From: Bradyrhizobium sp. 21 | Lineage (GTDB): Bacteria > Pseudomonadota > Alphaproteobacteria > Rhizobiales > Xanthobacteraceae | DNA: 64,000 nt | Assembly: GCF_023073335.1 (NCBI RefSeq) | Contig: NZ_JADPJG010000004.1 | Location: 205,530 to 269,529, forward strand | Reading direction: 5' to 3' | Shown here: in pieces, positions 35,756-44,141 of the stretch | Layout: the number at the start of each line of letters is the position of its first letter | How positions within the stretch are numbered: position 1 is the stretch's first letter | Notes under the pieces: generated by a model | What the model was told of the DNA's origin: nothing | Database searches by the model: none | Seen by the model: the letters and a program-made list of their open reading frames with translations, nothing else | Translations under genes and position numbers: made by a program

Positions 35756-35908
35756 TTTCTCCTTCGCCTCTCCCCGGAGGCTGGGCGAGGGAGCGCGAGC
35801 AGCTCCCGCCCCTCACGACGCGCCGCAGCACCTCCCCCGACCCCATGGGTTGTTGCAGGCAACGGCACATGACATCATCCGGGTACCGAGTCACCTCCTG
35901 GATGCCTG

Positions 35909-36937
35909 ATGCCACGCCCGAAATTCACTTGGGAAAAGCTGTCGGATGACGAGTTGCTCAAGCAGCGGCTCTCCAGCCTGAGGGTCACGGTCGAAGGCAC
36001 CTGGCTCGAAGCCTGCGTCGCCACGCTCTACGAGGAGCTCGAGGAGCGCGGCATCCGGCTGCGGCCGCACACGTGGATCTCGAGCGAATGGTTCAGTCCG
36101 GGAGGCGTCCCCGGCATCGCCATCCCCTTCTATCTCGCCCATCCCCGCCTGATGAAACTCGAGAAGAAGATGATGTTCGACGTCGAGGGTGGCACCTGGC
36201 GCGAATGCATGGCCATCCTCCGTCACGAGGCCGGCCACGCCATCCAGCACGGTTATCAGTTGCAACGCCGCCGGCGCTGGCAGCAGCTATTCGGCCCGTC
36301 GTCGAAACACTACCCGCGCTACTACCGGCCCAATCCGGCGAGCCGGCGTTACGTCCAGCATCTCCGGCTGTGGTACGCGCAGAGTCACCCGGACGAAGAC
36401 TTCGCCGAGACGTTTGCTGTGTGGCTGCGGCCGCGCTCCAACTGGCGGACGCGATATGCCGGCTGGCCGGCGCTGAAGAAGCTCGAATATGTCGACGAGC
36501 TGATGGGCGAGATCGTCGGAAAGCGGCCGCCGGTCACGACGCGCGAGCGTGTCGACCCGTTGGGTCGGCTCAGCCAGACGCTCGAAGAGCACTACAAGAA
36601 GAAGCAGGCGTTCTACGCCTTCACACCCCCGAAGACCTACGACCGCGATCTGTCCCGGCTCTTTTCCGCCGATCCACGGCACCACCGGTCGAAGCCGGCT
36701 TCGGCCCTGATCAGACGTCACCGCGCCAAGATCAGGCGATTGGTCGCGCGATGGACGGGCGAGAACCAGCTCACGCTCGATGCCGTGATCGACGACATGA
36801 TCTTCCGCTGCCGCGAGCTCGACCTGCGCGCCGTCGGCCCGGAACAGAAGCTCGTCCTCGACTTCATTGTCCTCGTCACCGCCAAGACGATGCACGCGAT
36901 GTTTGGCCCGTCCCGGCGCAAATGGATCGCGTTATGA
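35909..36937 (+). CDS. Putative zinc-binding metallopeptidase
   Basis: A 342-residue soluble zincin-like protein. HEAGH is at residues 106-110 and a likely third ligand, Glu167, is in EDFAETFAVWL. The pattern matches the bacterial putative zinc-binding metallopeptidase family; the substrate is unknown. There is no signal peptide, so it acts in the cytoplasm. Its stop codon overlaps the start of an ATP-grasp ligase by four bases (ATGA), indicating translational coupling and probably a common substrate, such as a peptide that one enzyme makes or modifies and the other trims. The N-terminus (RPKFTWEKLSDDELL) starts directly on a helix. Confidence 0.85.
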   Translation: MPRPKFTWEKLSDDELLKQRLSSLRVTVEGTWLEACVATLYEELEERGIRLRPHTWISSEWFSPGGVPGIAIPFYLAHPRLMKLEKKMMFDVEGGTWRECMAILRHEAGHAIQHGYQLQRRRRWQQLFGPSSKHYPRYYRPNPASRRYVQHLRLWYAQSHPDEDFAETFAVWLRPRSNWRTRYAGWPALKKLEYVDELMGEIVGKRPPVTTRERVDPLGRLSQTLEEHYKKKQAFYAFTPPKTYDRDLSRLFSADPRHHRSKPASALIRRHRAKIRRLVARWTGENQLTLDAVIDDMIFRCRELDLRAVGPEQKLVLDFIVLVTAKTMHAMFGPSRRKWIAL

Positions 36938-37968
36938 GACGGCTTCGCATTCTCGTGCTGATGCATCCGGACTTCCTGCCTCCGGATTCCTCCGACGGAT
37001 ACACACCGCAGGAAATCAACAACTGGAAAACGGAATACGACGTCGTGAGCACCTTGCGCGCCGCCGGCCATGAGGTTCGCGTGCTCGGTGCGCAAGAGGA
37101 AATCAGGCCGGTCCGCGAAGCGATTGAGCAGCTCAAGCCGCATGTGGTCTTCACGCTGCTGGAGGAATTCCACAACAACGTCGCCTACGACCAGCACATC
37201 GCCAGCTATCTCGAGCTGATGAAGGTCCCCTACACCGGCTGCAACCCGCGCGGCCTGATCCTGGCGCGGGGCAAGGACCTGTCCAAGACGCTGGTACATC
37301 ACCGACGCATCGCGGTGCCTGCCTTCGCCGTTTTCCCGATGCGACGCAAGGTCAAGCGGCCGAAGCATCTTGCGCTGCCGCTGATCGTGAAGAGCCTGAA
37401 CATGGATGGATCCGCCGGCATTTCTCAGGCCTCCATCGTCGATACCGACGAAAAGCTCGCGGAGCGCGTCGCCTTCATCCACGATCGGAGCGAAACCGCA
37501 GCCATCGCCGAGCAGTTCATCGAGGGGCGCGAGCTCTATGTCGGCGTGCTCGGCAACAACCGGCTGCGCGTTCTGCCCGTTTGGGAATTGAAATTCGGCA
37601 ACATGGGCGGGCGCAGCTCACGGCACATCGCCACCGAAAAAGCCAAGCACGACACCGATTATCAGGAGCGCGTCGGCATTGTCGACGGGCTGGCAAAGGA
37701 CCTCGCGCCCGAAGTCACCGCCCGCATCCAGCGTGCCGCGAAGCGCATCTACCGGGCGCTCGGCCTCGATGGCTACGCGCGCATCGATTTTCGTCTCGCC
37801 GCCGACGGCACGCCGTATTTCATCGAAGCCAACCCAAATCCCGAAATCGCGAAGAGCCAGGAGTTCGCCACGGCGGCCCTGCATGCCGGGCTCAAATACC
37901 CGGAACTCCTGCAGCGCATCCTGACGCTTGGGATCAGCCGGGCGAAGGCGGGTGTATCGTTGGGGTGA
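36934..37968 (+). CDS. ATP-grasp ligase (D-Ala-D-Ala ligase-like)
   Basis: A 344-residue ATP-grasp protein. The N-terminal pre-ATP-grasp part (1-105) is followed by the ATP-grasp fold; metal ligands Asp285 (in ARIDF), Glu298 and Asn300/Asn302 (in FIEANPNPEI) are present, and KSLNMDGSAGIS supplies the glycine-rich ATP loop. It resembles D-alanine-D-alanine ligase, but its context is not mur/ftsZ, so the acceptor is probably another amino acid or peptide. It is translationally coupled to the upstream zincin metallopeptidase. True Ddl is expected elsewhere in the genome. Confidence 0.87.
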   Translation: MRRLRILVLMHPDFLPPDSSDGYTPQEINNWKTEYDVVSTLRAAGHEVRVLGAQEEIRPVREAIEQLKPHVVFTLLEEFHNNVAYDQHIASYLELMKVPYTGCNPRGLILARGKDLSKTLVHHRRIAVPAFAVFPMRRKVKRPKHLALPLIVKSLNMDGSAGISQASIVDTDEKLAERVAFIHDRSETAAIAEQFIEGRELYVGVLGNNRLRVLPVWELKFGNMGGRSSRHIATEKAKHDTDYQERVGIVDGLAKDLAPEVTARIQRAAKRIYRALGLDGYARIDFRLAADGTPYFIEANPNPEIAKSQEFATAALHAGLKYPELLQRILTLGISRAKAGVSLG

Positions 37969-37991
37969 GCCGGTTCGGCTTGCACCCTTAT

Positions 37992-38075
37992 CGTGGGGTG
38001 GGCGCGGGCGCAAAGCGCGGCGCCCACCTTTTGTTGCGGCGAAAATGGTGGGCACGCTTGCGCTTTGCCCACCCT
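37992..38075. repeat. Palindromic repeat (GGTGGGC type)
   Basis: The arms GTGGGGTGGGCGCGGGCGC...GGCGCCCACC and GGTGGGCACGC...GCTTTGCCCACCC are related hairpins of the same family as 27163-27276 and 40878-40970. It lies between convergent genes. Confidence 0.7.
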
Positions 38076-38087
38076 CCAGTCGTCTGC

Positions 38088-38648
38088 CTACCCCACGATG
38101 CCCGCCGCGACCTGGCCGCGCAGGCGTTCAAGCCCTAGCAATGTCTCCGCGCAGGCGGCCGCGACCTCGACGCCCTTGATCGCAAAATGCCTGCGGAAGA
38201 AATCGTAGTGCACCTCGGTCTCGTGGAATTGCTGCGGCGTCAGCACCGCGGAGAACACGGGCACCTCGGTGCGCAGCTGCACGTCCATCAGCGCCTTGAT
38301 CACGGTGTCGGCGACGAACTCGTGGCGGTAGATGCCGCCGTCGACGACGAGGCCGGCCGCGACGATCGCGGTGTAGCGCCGTGTCTTGGCGAGTATCTGC
38401 GCGTGCAGCGGGATCTCGAACGAGCCCGGTACCTCGAACACGTCGACATGGTTGAGATGGCGCGCTTCCGCCTCCTTCACGAAGGCGATGCGGGCCTCCT
38501 CGACCACGTCGCGGTGCCAGCAGGCCTGCACGAAGGCCACCCGCTGCGGTTTCGCGAAGCGCGGGTGGTCGGGCGCCGGGTCCTTCGGAACCGGCGGTTG
38601 GGTGGTCTGGGACGTTTCGGTTTGGGGATCTTGCAACATCTGATTCAT
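38088..38648 (-). CDS. ribH: 6,7-dimethyl-8-ribityllumazine synthase (RibH2 type)
   Basis: A 186-residue lumazine synthase, the penultimate step of riboflavin synthesis. Active-site regions are FEVPGSFEIPL, VVDGGIYRHEFVADTVI (with the catalytic His) and EVPVFSAVLTPQQFHE. The N-terminal 32 residues are a variable Thr/Pro-rich extension. The form of the substrate loop and the C-terminus resemble the rhizobial type II enzyme, a decamer, rather than the 60-subunit capsid. An FMN riboswitch lies about 80 bases upstream, so expression is probably shut off by FMN. The later ribF gene (62770) acts in the same flavin pathway. Confidence 0.9.
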   Translation of the reverse strand: MNQMLQDPQTETSQTTQPPVPKDPAPDHPRFAKPQRVAFVQACWHRDVVEEARIAFVKEAEARHLNHVDVFEVPGSFEIPLHAQILAKTRRYTAIVAAGLVVDGGIYRHEFVADTVIKALMDVQLRTEVPVFSAVLTPQQFHETEVHYDFFRRHFAIKGVEVAAACAETLLGLERLRGQVAAGIVG

Positions 38649-38728
38649 GGCTTTCCTCAGTTAAGGACCAGAATCAGGGCACACGGAACGACAAACAGCC
38701 GCATCCTGCGATGCGTCTGCCACCGACC

Positions 38729-38900
38729 GTTCTCTTTCATCCGGACTTTAACCGTCGGCTTCGGAGTTGCACCGAATCTGCTGACCCTTCCCTTTGGCAA
38801 AATTCCTTTTCAGGAAGATTCCGGAGGAAGGCGCTCGCGGGCTTAGGCCTTTCGGCCCTTACCGCCGGTGGGGACTTTCACCCCGCCCTGAGAACATCGG
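38729..38900 (-). promoter_or_regulatory. FMN riboswitch (RFN element) upstream of ribH
   Basis: Read on the minus strand, the segment has the conserved RFN pieces in order: AGGGCGGGGTGAAAGTCC, CCCACCGGCGGTAAG, AGCCCGCGAGCG, GGTGCAACTCCGAAGCCGACGG and AAAGTCCGGATGAAAGAGA. The outer P1 stem runs from about 38897 to 38729. The ribH start is about 80 bases beyond its end. Direct reading of the conserved core makes this a firm call. FMN binding would normally lower translation or transcription of the gene behind it. Confidence 0.95.
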
Positions 38901-39321
38901 CCGTCCGGAATGAACGGCCTGAACGGAAATATGACGCCGGTTCGGGGCCGCAGCAAGCGTGTTCCGCATGGGAAAACCGCATGGTCCCATGCCGACTTGG
39001 AGGTCCTGGTGGCGGCCTGCCCCTCGCGCGGCGGAATTAACGATCGGGACGCGGTCCGGGAGTCCGATTCCCGTTTGTTCTTTTCGTTAATAATTGTGGC
39101 CGAGATGAGCTGTGGACGAACGAGTCCTGGCTTGTGGACGGACTCGGCAGCCAGTTGCGCAGATTCCGCAAATCACATCACTTGATCCGCGACAAGCCCG
39201 CGCTGATCCCGGGATCGCAACAGCGACGCCTAGGGATCGCCTTAGCAATATTTAAGGGAGCGCGCGCCGGACCAACCGCGTGCGTATCAAAGACAACAAA
39301 AAGGCAAGAGGTCGAGACGGC
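38901..39321. other. Region between ribH riboswitch and YbjN gene
   Basis: About 420 bases upstream of the riboswitch (minus) and of the YbjN gene (plus). It should hold both promoters; the AT-rich segment TTCTTTTCGTTAATAATTGT at about 39078-39098 is a candidate. One plus-strand open frame (38910-39185) crosses it, but it has no family and its codons do not look like protein. I see no other gene. Confidence 0.55.
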
Positions 39322-39822
39322 ATGTCCCTGCTCGAAGGCACTATCGATTCCAAAAGCCATCCGCTCGCGGTGGTCGAGGATATCGCTGCCAGCAACAACT
39401 GGCCGTTTGAACGCTCCGGCGAAGACGAACTCACGATTGTCTCCAAGGGACAATGGACCGACTACCAGATCTCCTTCACCTGGATGGGCGAGATCGAGGC
39501 GTTGCATCTGGCGTGCGCGTTCGACATGAAGATTCCGGTCGCGCGGCGACCGGAGGTCCAGCGGCTCGTCGCCGCGGTCAACGAGCAGTTGTGGGTCGGG
39601 CACTTCGACCTGTGGACCACCACCGGCATGATCATGCACCGGCAGGCCCTGGTGCTGCCGGGCGGACTCACCGCCTCCACCGCGCAATGCGAAGCCATGC
39701 TTGCCGGCGCCATCCACGCCTGCGAGCGCTATTTTCCGGCGTTCCAGTTCGTGGTGTGGGCGGGCAAGAGCACGACCGAAGCCATGGACGCGGCGATGTT
39801 CGACACGGTGGGCGAGGCGTAA
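39322..39822 (+). CDS. YbjN domain-containing protein
   Basis: A 166-residue YbjN-domain protein (type III-secretion-chaperone-like fold; also called putative sensory transduction regulator). The pattern WPFERSGEDELTIVSKGQWTDYQISFTW then HLACAFDMKIP and HFDLWTTTGMIMHRQALVL matches the family. Function unknown; homologues in enterobacteria affect envelope/motility traits. In many Rhizobiales it lies directly before proC, and here too (221 bases upstream). The ATG at 39322 is used; the Shine-Dalgarno is weak (AAGAGG, 13 bases upstream). Confidence 0.85.
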   Translation: MSLLEGTIDSKSHPLAVVEDIAASNNWPFERSGEDELTIVSKGQWTDYQISFTWMGEIEALHLACAFDMKIPVARRPEVQRLVAAVNEQLWVGHFDLWTTTGMIMHRQALVLPGGLTASTAQCEAMLAGAIHACERYFPAFQFVVWAGKSTTEAMDAAMFDTVGEA

Positions 39823-39867
39823 GGCCTCTTCCCAAGCGCGGAGAGGGAACCATGGCTCCTCCTCGCC

Positions 39868-40024
39868 GTCGTCCTGGACAAGCGACGGCCGCGCGAAGCG
39901 CTGTCGTCGCGCAGATCCAGGACCCATACCGCGAGGTCTCTCCGTATCTCGCGATGCTTGTTGCTCTGCCCTCCATCCACTAGAACCCCTCGGGGTAATG
40001 GGTCCTGGCTTTCGCCAGGACGAC
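39868..40024. repeat. Inverted-repeat element (GTCGTCCTGG/CCAGGACGAC arms)
   Basis: Arms GTCGTCCTGG...CAGGACCCATACC and GTAATGGGTCCTGGC...CCAGGACGAC surround about 60 bases between the YbjN gene and proC. A variant of the 12031-12155 family with CCTGG in place of CCCGG. Confidence 0.65.
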
Positions 40025-40044
40025 GGGATGCATTGGCAGCAGCG

Positions 40045-40869
40045 ATGACCAACAACACTCTCCAGAACATCACCGGCACCATCCTGCTCGCCGGTGCCGG
40101 CAAGATGGGCGGCGCGATGTTGACCGGATGGCTGGCGGGCGGACTCGACCCGCGCCGTGTCGCGGTGATTGAACCGTATCTCTCGCCCGAGATCACCGCG
40201 CTTGCCGCCAAGGGCGTTGCTCTGAACCCCGACGCGACAGCGGCAGGCCTGGTCGAGACGATGATCGTCGCGGTGAAGCCGCAGATGTTCCGCGAGGCCG
40301 GCGCCAGGCTGAAGCCATTCGTCTCCGACAACACGTCGGTGGTGTCGATCATGGCGGGAACCACGATCGCTTCGCTCGAAGAGGTCTGCGGCGGCGCCGT
40401 GGTGCGCGCGATGCCGAACACGCCGGCCGCGATCGGCCGCGGCATCACCGTCGCGGTCGCAGCGAACAATGTCAGCGCCGGCCAGCGCGCGGTGGCGGAT
40501 GCGCTGCTACGCGCCACCGGCGCGGTCGAATGGGTCGACGATGAGAGCTTGATGGACGCGGTGACCGCCGTCTCCGGCTCGGGCCCGGCCTATGTGTTCC
40601 TGCTCGCCGAAGAGCTCGCACGCGCGGGTGTCGAGGCCGGCCTGCCCGAGGCGCTGGCAACAAGACTCGCGCGCGAAACCGTCGCCGGCTCCGGTGAACT
40701 TCTGCACCAGTCGGAGCTTGCCTCCGGCACGCTGCGCCAGAACGTCACCTCGCCCGGCGGCACCACGGCCGCGGCGCTCGGCGTGCTGATGGGCGAGCCG
40801 GGGCTGCGCGATCTCATGATCCGCGCGATCGCAGCGGCGACGCAGCGATCAAAGGAATTGGCGAAGTAA
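40045..40869 (+). CDS. proC: Pyrroline-5-carboxylate reductase
   Basis: A 274-residue P5C reductase, last step of proline synthesis. The N-terminal Rossmann motif is LLAGAGKMGGAMLTGWL, and the C-terminal signature block is VTSPGGTTAAALGVLMGEPG, with the central VSGSGPAYVFLLAEELARAGVEAGLP. The ATG at 40045 lies directly before the Rossmann strand; a longer in-frame start would translate the repeat. It follows YbjN, the common gene order in Rhizobiales. Confidence 0.95.
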   Translation: MTNNTLQNITGTILLAGAGKMGGAMLTGWLAGGLDPRRVAVIEPYLSPEITALAAKGVALNPDATAAGLVETMIVAVKPQMFREAGARLKPFVSDNTSVVSIMAGTTIASLEEVCGGAVVRAMPNTPAAIGRGITVAVAANNVSAGQRAVADALLRATGAVEWVDDESLMDAVTAVSGSGPAYVFLLAEELARAGVEAGLPEALATRLARETVAGSGELLHQSELASGTLRQNVTSPGGTTAAALGVLMGEPGLRDLMIRAIAAATQRSKELAK

Positions 40870-40877
40870 GGACGTGC

Positions 40878-40970
40878 CGTAGGGTGGGCAAAGCGAACAG
40901 TGCCCACCAATTCGAATGCAGTCGCGGAAAGATGGTTGGCACGGCGCTGCGCGCCTTTGGCCACCCTACG
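40878..40970. repeat. Palindromic repeat (CGTAGGGTGGGC type)
   Basis: The ends CGTAGGGTGGGCAAAGCG and GCGCCTTTGGCCACCCTACG are inverse. It lies between proC (plus) and the thioesterase gene (minus) and overlaps the thioesterase stop codon by a few bases; perhaps it ends both transcripts. Confidence 0.7.
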
Positions 40971-41370
40971 ATTTCGAGCCTGTAGCCAGCCGCTTGTTGA
41001 ACATCTCGACATTGACGAGCCCACGCGCATGGCGGCCTTCGCCGAGCTTGCGCGTGCCCTCGAAGGCCTCGACCTCGAAACGGATGACGCGGCGCTCGAC
41101 CGCGACCACTGTTGCGGTGGTCCGCACCGTTGCGCCGACGAGGCTTGCTGCAAGATGGCGGATGTCGACCTCGGTGCCGACCGTGACCCAACCCGGCTGT
41201 AGCGCGCTGCGGATCGCGTCGCCCGACGTCATCTCCATCTCCAGGATCATCATCGGCGTCGCATAGACAAAAGGCATGCCGGGCACGAAGTGCCCGACGG
41301 TGCGCTCCAACGGCACCACCAGCGTGCGCTCGGCGCTCATGCCGATTGTGATGAAGTCGCGTGCGTCCAT
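40966..41370 (-). CDS. Thioesterase (FlK-like hot-dog family)
   Basis: A 134-residue single hot-dog protein. The sequence MPFVYATPMMILEMEMTSGDAI followed by GWVTVGTEVDIRHLAASLVG matches the fluoroacetyl-CoA thioesterase (FlK)-like family, with the Thr, Glu and His of that active site in the expected order (ATP, EME, RHL). Natural substrates are probably short acyl-CoAs; the fluoroacetyl activity of Streptomyces FlK should not be assumed. The ATG at 41370 is chosen; a longer frame reads into a repeat. Confidence 0.85.
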   Translation of the reverse strand: MDARDFITIGMSAERTLVVPLERTVGHFVPGMPFVYATPMMILEMEMTSGDAIRSALQPGWVTVGTEVDIRHLAASLVGATVRTTATVVAVERRVIRFEVEAFEGTRKLGEGRHARGLVNVEMFNKRLATGSKS

Positions 41371-41382
41371 GCTTGGATCACC

Positions 41383-41505
41383 GTCGTCCCGGCGAAAGCC
41401 GGGACCCATAACCACCGAATTGGGTTTGGCGAAGACTAGGAGTTATCAGCTCGCGCCTATAACCACTTCCGTGGGTATGGGGTCCCGGCTTTCGCCGGGA
41501 CGACG
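41383..41505. repeat. Inverted-repeat element (GTCGTCCCGGCGAAAGCCGGGAC arms)
   Basis: Arms GTCGTCCCGGCGAAAGCCGG...ACCCATAACC and TATGGGGTCCCGGCTTTCGCC...GGGACGAC flank about 60 bases. Each arm is itself a hairpin. It is the same family as 12031-12155. Confidence 0.8.
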
Positions 41506-41549
41506 GCTGTGATTGCAGCTACGGCTGTGCTTCCCCGAACCAGCCGAGG

Positions 41550-41753
41550 CTATTTCTTCGCCGCCGCCGCGCGTTCCACGAACGTCTTGCCGCCCTTCAT
41601 CTTGTGGCGGAGCGGGGCTTCGTTGATCTGGATGACGACGGCATCGGCGTCGACGCCGAGATTCTTCACCAGCGCCTGGGTGATGTCGCGCATCATGCCG
41701 GCCTTCTGTTCGTCGGTGCGGCCTTCGGCCATGCTGACGGTGATCTCAGGCAT
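41550..41753 (-). CDS. 4-oxalocrotonate tautomerase family protein
   Basis: A 67-residue tautomerase-fold subunit. It starts MPEITVSMAEGRTDEQKAGMM; removal of Met1 exposes the catalytic Pro1, and the expected Arg residues are in GRTDEQ and PLRHKM. It should form a trimer of dimers or similar oligomer with keto-enol tautomerase activity; the physiological substrate is unknown. The start at 41753 has GGGAGA upstream, correct for exposure of Pro1. Confidence 0.88.
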   Translation of the reverse strand: MPEITVSMAEGRTDEQKAGMMRDITQALVKNLGVDADAVVIQINEAPLRHKMKGGKTFVERAAAAKK

Positions 41754-41853
41754 TTTTCTCTCCCTTGCGGCCGAACACCGGCCATTGACGGGCGCCATCA
41801 AACAGGAGGCCGCTGCGCGGGACAAGCCCGGGCATGGCGGCCTGCCGGAATGG

Positions 41854-43374
41854 CTATCCCCACTTTACGTCATGGCGGTCCAAGACCTCGCGCACTTTCG
41901 CGACGAGGTCGGCTTCGCTGCACGAGAACTGCGCCGGGCGGCTCTCGCGCCATTCCTGGTTGGAGGCGATCGCGGCTGCGGCCCTTGCGCCCTCGATCAG
42001 ATCCTTGATCTGCAGCTCGCCGCGCGCCTTTTCATCGGAGCCCTGGATGATGACGCAAGGGCTGTTGCGGCGGTCGGCATATTTGAGCTGGTTGCCCATG
42101 TTCTTGGGATTGCCGAGATAGAGCTCGGCGCGGATGCCGGCGGTGCGCAAGCTTGCGACCATCTTCTGATAGTCGGCGACGCGGTCGCGGTCGAACACGG
42201 TGACGACGACGGGACCGAATTCGGGCCGCGTGTCGAGCTTGCCGAGCAGCGTCAGCGCGGCCTGAAGCCTGGACACGCCAATCGAGAATCCGGTTGCAGG
42301 CACCGGCTCACCGCGGAAGCGCGAAACGAGACCGTCATAGCGCCCGCCGCCACCGACCGAGCCGAAGCGCACGGGACGGCCCTTCTCGTCCTTGGTTTCG
42401 AGGAGGAGTTCGACCTCGTAGACGGGACCGGTGTAATATTCGAGACCGCGAACGACGGTGGGATCGATCTTGATGCGATCCGCACCGTAGCCCGACGCGG
42501 TGACCAGTTTGGCAATCTCTTCGAGTTCGCTCACCCCGGCCTGACCGACTTCGCTCTTGGCGAGGTAGGTTTCTGCCGCGGCAATGGCATCTCTCCAATC
42601 ATCGCGCGGCTTGGTGATGGCCAGAACAACGTCAGCCTCAGCCGCGCTCAAATTGGCGCCTTTCGTGAAGTCGCCCTTGCCTTCTTCGCCGCCATCCCAT
42701 CGTCCGGGACCGAGCAATTTGCGCACTTCATCGGCGGAAAACTTGTCGAGCTTGTCGATCGCTCGCAGCACAGTCAGTCTGCGCCCCGCGTTCTCTTCAC
42801 CGCCGAGCCCGATGGCTTCCAGTACGCCGTCAAGCACCTTGCGATTGTTGACCTTCACCACATAGGAGCCGCGCGCGATCCCGAGCGCTTCCATCGTATC
42901 CGCGGCCATCATGCAGATCTCGGCATCCGCCGCCGGCGTCGCCGAGCCCACCGTGTCGGCATCGAACTGCATGAACTGGCGGAAGCGGCCGGGGCCGGGC
43001 TTTTCATTGCGGAAGACGTAGCCGACGCGATAGCTGCGATAGGGCAGGACAAGGGCGTCGGTCCCGTAGCGCTCCCCGACATAGCGGGCGAGCGGCGCGG
43101 TCAGATCGTAGCGCAAGCTGATCCATTGCTCGTCGTCGTCCTGGAACGAGAACACGCCCTCGTTCGGACGGTCCTGGTCGGGCAGGAATTTGCCGAGCGC
43201 GTCGGTATATTCCATCGCCGGCGTTTCCACGGGCTCGAACCCGTAGAGCTCGTAGACGGCGCGGATCTTCTCGACCATCTCGCGCGTCGCCCGGATCGCG
43301 GCGGGGTCGCGATCCTCGAGCCCGCGCGGCAGGCGTGCCTTTAATTTCTGCGTTTTTTTAGGTTTCTCGGCCAT
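41854..43374 (-). CDS. hisS: Histidine--tRNA ligase
   Basis: A 506-residue class II aminoacyl-tRNA synthetase of the alphaproteobacterial type. The motifs are [12 protein letters not shown] (start of the catalytic core), [13 protein letters not shown], the motif 2 loop [28 protein letters not shown] and [13 protein letters not shown] (histidine-specific), and the C-terminal anticodon-binding domain begins near [14 protein letters not shown] lysine-rich leader ([23 protein letters not shown]) precedes the core. Start: MAEKP at 43374 preferred; an in-frame ATG at 43383 lies three codons upstream. Confidence 0.95.
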   Translation of the reverse strand: MAEKPKKTQKLKARLPRGLEDRDPAAIRATREMVEKIRAVYELYGFEPVETPAMEYTDALGKFLPDQDRPNEGVFSFQDDDEQWISLRYDLTAPLARYVGERYGTDALVLPYRSYRVGYVFRNEKPGPGRFRQFMQFDADTVGSATPAADAEICMMAADTMEALGIARGSYVVKVNNRKVLDGVLEAIGLGGEENAGRRLTVLRAIDKLDKFSADEVRKLLGPGRWDGGEEGKGDFTKGANLSAAEADVVLAITKPRDDWRDAIAAAETYLAKSEVGQAGVSELEEIAKLVTASGYGADRIKIDPTVVRGLEYYTGPVYEVELLLETKDEKGRPVRFGSVGGGGRYDGLVSRFRGEPVPATGFSIGVSRLQAALTLLGKLDTRPEFGPVVVTVFDRDRVADYQKMVASLRTAGIRAELYLGNPKNMGNQLKYADRRNSPCVIIQGSDEKARGELQIKDLIEGARAAAAIASNQEWRESRPAQFSCSEADLVAKVREVLDRHDVKWG

Positions 43375-43423
43375 GCGCGGCATTTACCAGCCGCCGCGGG
43401 GTGCGGCAACCGCTGGCTTGCCC

Positions 43424-43948
43424 CTACGGCTGCTCCATCCGCGCCCGGAGCGCATCCGCGTCCGCTTTCGGCATGGATTTGAGCAGGGGCTTGATGGTCT
43501 CGCCGCCAACGATCTTGTCGTTGCGCATGAACATCCAGTCCGAAATGTCTCCTTGCGCGAACTCGACCAGGTCGCCCGCCCGCTTGCCGGGCAGATCGCG
43601 CGGCTCATTGGCGAAACGGCCCGAATAGGTTCCGCTCGGGAGCTTCTTCACCTCGGCCAGCCAGATGTGCTCGGCGCCTTTGCGGGTCGGGAAGCGCACC
43701 TTGAGGGAGTGCCCGGCCTCGCTCGACTTCGGCGCGTCGTAGGAGGCCCAGAAGGTCGGCAGGGTATCGCGAGCGCGCGCGATGGCGGCGTTCATCTCGG
43801 CGTCGGCGGTGCGCACGTCGACGATGGGCGAGCGGTCCTCGGCTGCGACCTCCGGCTTGGGGCCGATGGTCAGGATGCCGAAGACGCTGACGCCGGTGAC
43901 GGCGGCGAGAACAACCCATTTCAGGGGCTGGGGGAGCGTGGATGCCAT
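43424..43948 (-). CDS. DUF2314 domain-containing protein
   Basis: A 174-residue protein with an N-terminal hydrophobic signal/anchor (about residues 10-27, LKWVVLAAVTGVSVFGILTI). The remainder matches DUF2314: MNAAIARARDTLPTFWASY, a KVRFPTRKGAEHIWL strand pair and GDISDWMFMRNDKIVGG. DUF2314 proteins are often exported; function unknown. The gene sits between hisS and a palindromic repeat on the minus strand, and the ATG at 43948 starts MASTLPQPLK with a positive charge before the hydrophobic core. Confidence 0.85.
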   Translation of the reverse strand: MASTLPQPLKWVVLAAVTGVSVFGILTIGPKPEVAAEDRSPIVDVRTADAEMNAAIARARDTLPTFWASYDAPKSSEAGHSLKVRFPTRKGAEHIWLAEVKKLPSGTYSGRFANEPRDLPGKRAGDLVEFAQGDISDWMFMRNDKIVGGETIKPLLKSMPKADADALRARMEQP

Positions 43949-44022
43949 GATCGCGATGTCCGGATGCTTTGATGTCTCGGGCTTTGTCGCATCGTCGCGA
44001 GCGAGAGTTCATGGCGGTTGGT

Positions 44023-44087
44023 GGTCCCCGGCTGCTGCGCAGCGCGCCGCCTCTTGGCGGCGTGGTGCGCTGCTGATCCGGGGTCCA
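44023..44087. repeat. Long hairpin repeat
   Basis: The arms GGTCCCCGGCTGCTGCGCAGC and GCGCTGCTGATCCGGGGTCC with an inner hairpin GCCGCC/GGCGGC form a long stem between ilvE (stop at 44142 minus) and the DUF2314 gene. In that position it may terminate ilvE. Confidence 0.65.
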
Positions 44088-44141
44088 GCAATTGGCACTC
44101 CGGGTCCCCGCTCGCGCTTTGCGCGTCCGGGACATGAGAGA

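Noticed and set aside
38910-39185. Plus-strand 91-codon frame upstream of the YbjN gene
   Set aside because: No family, atypical codon use, and it covers the promoter region behind the ribH riboswitch. Not enough to call a gene.
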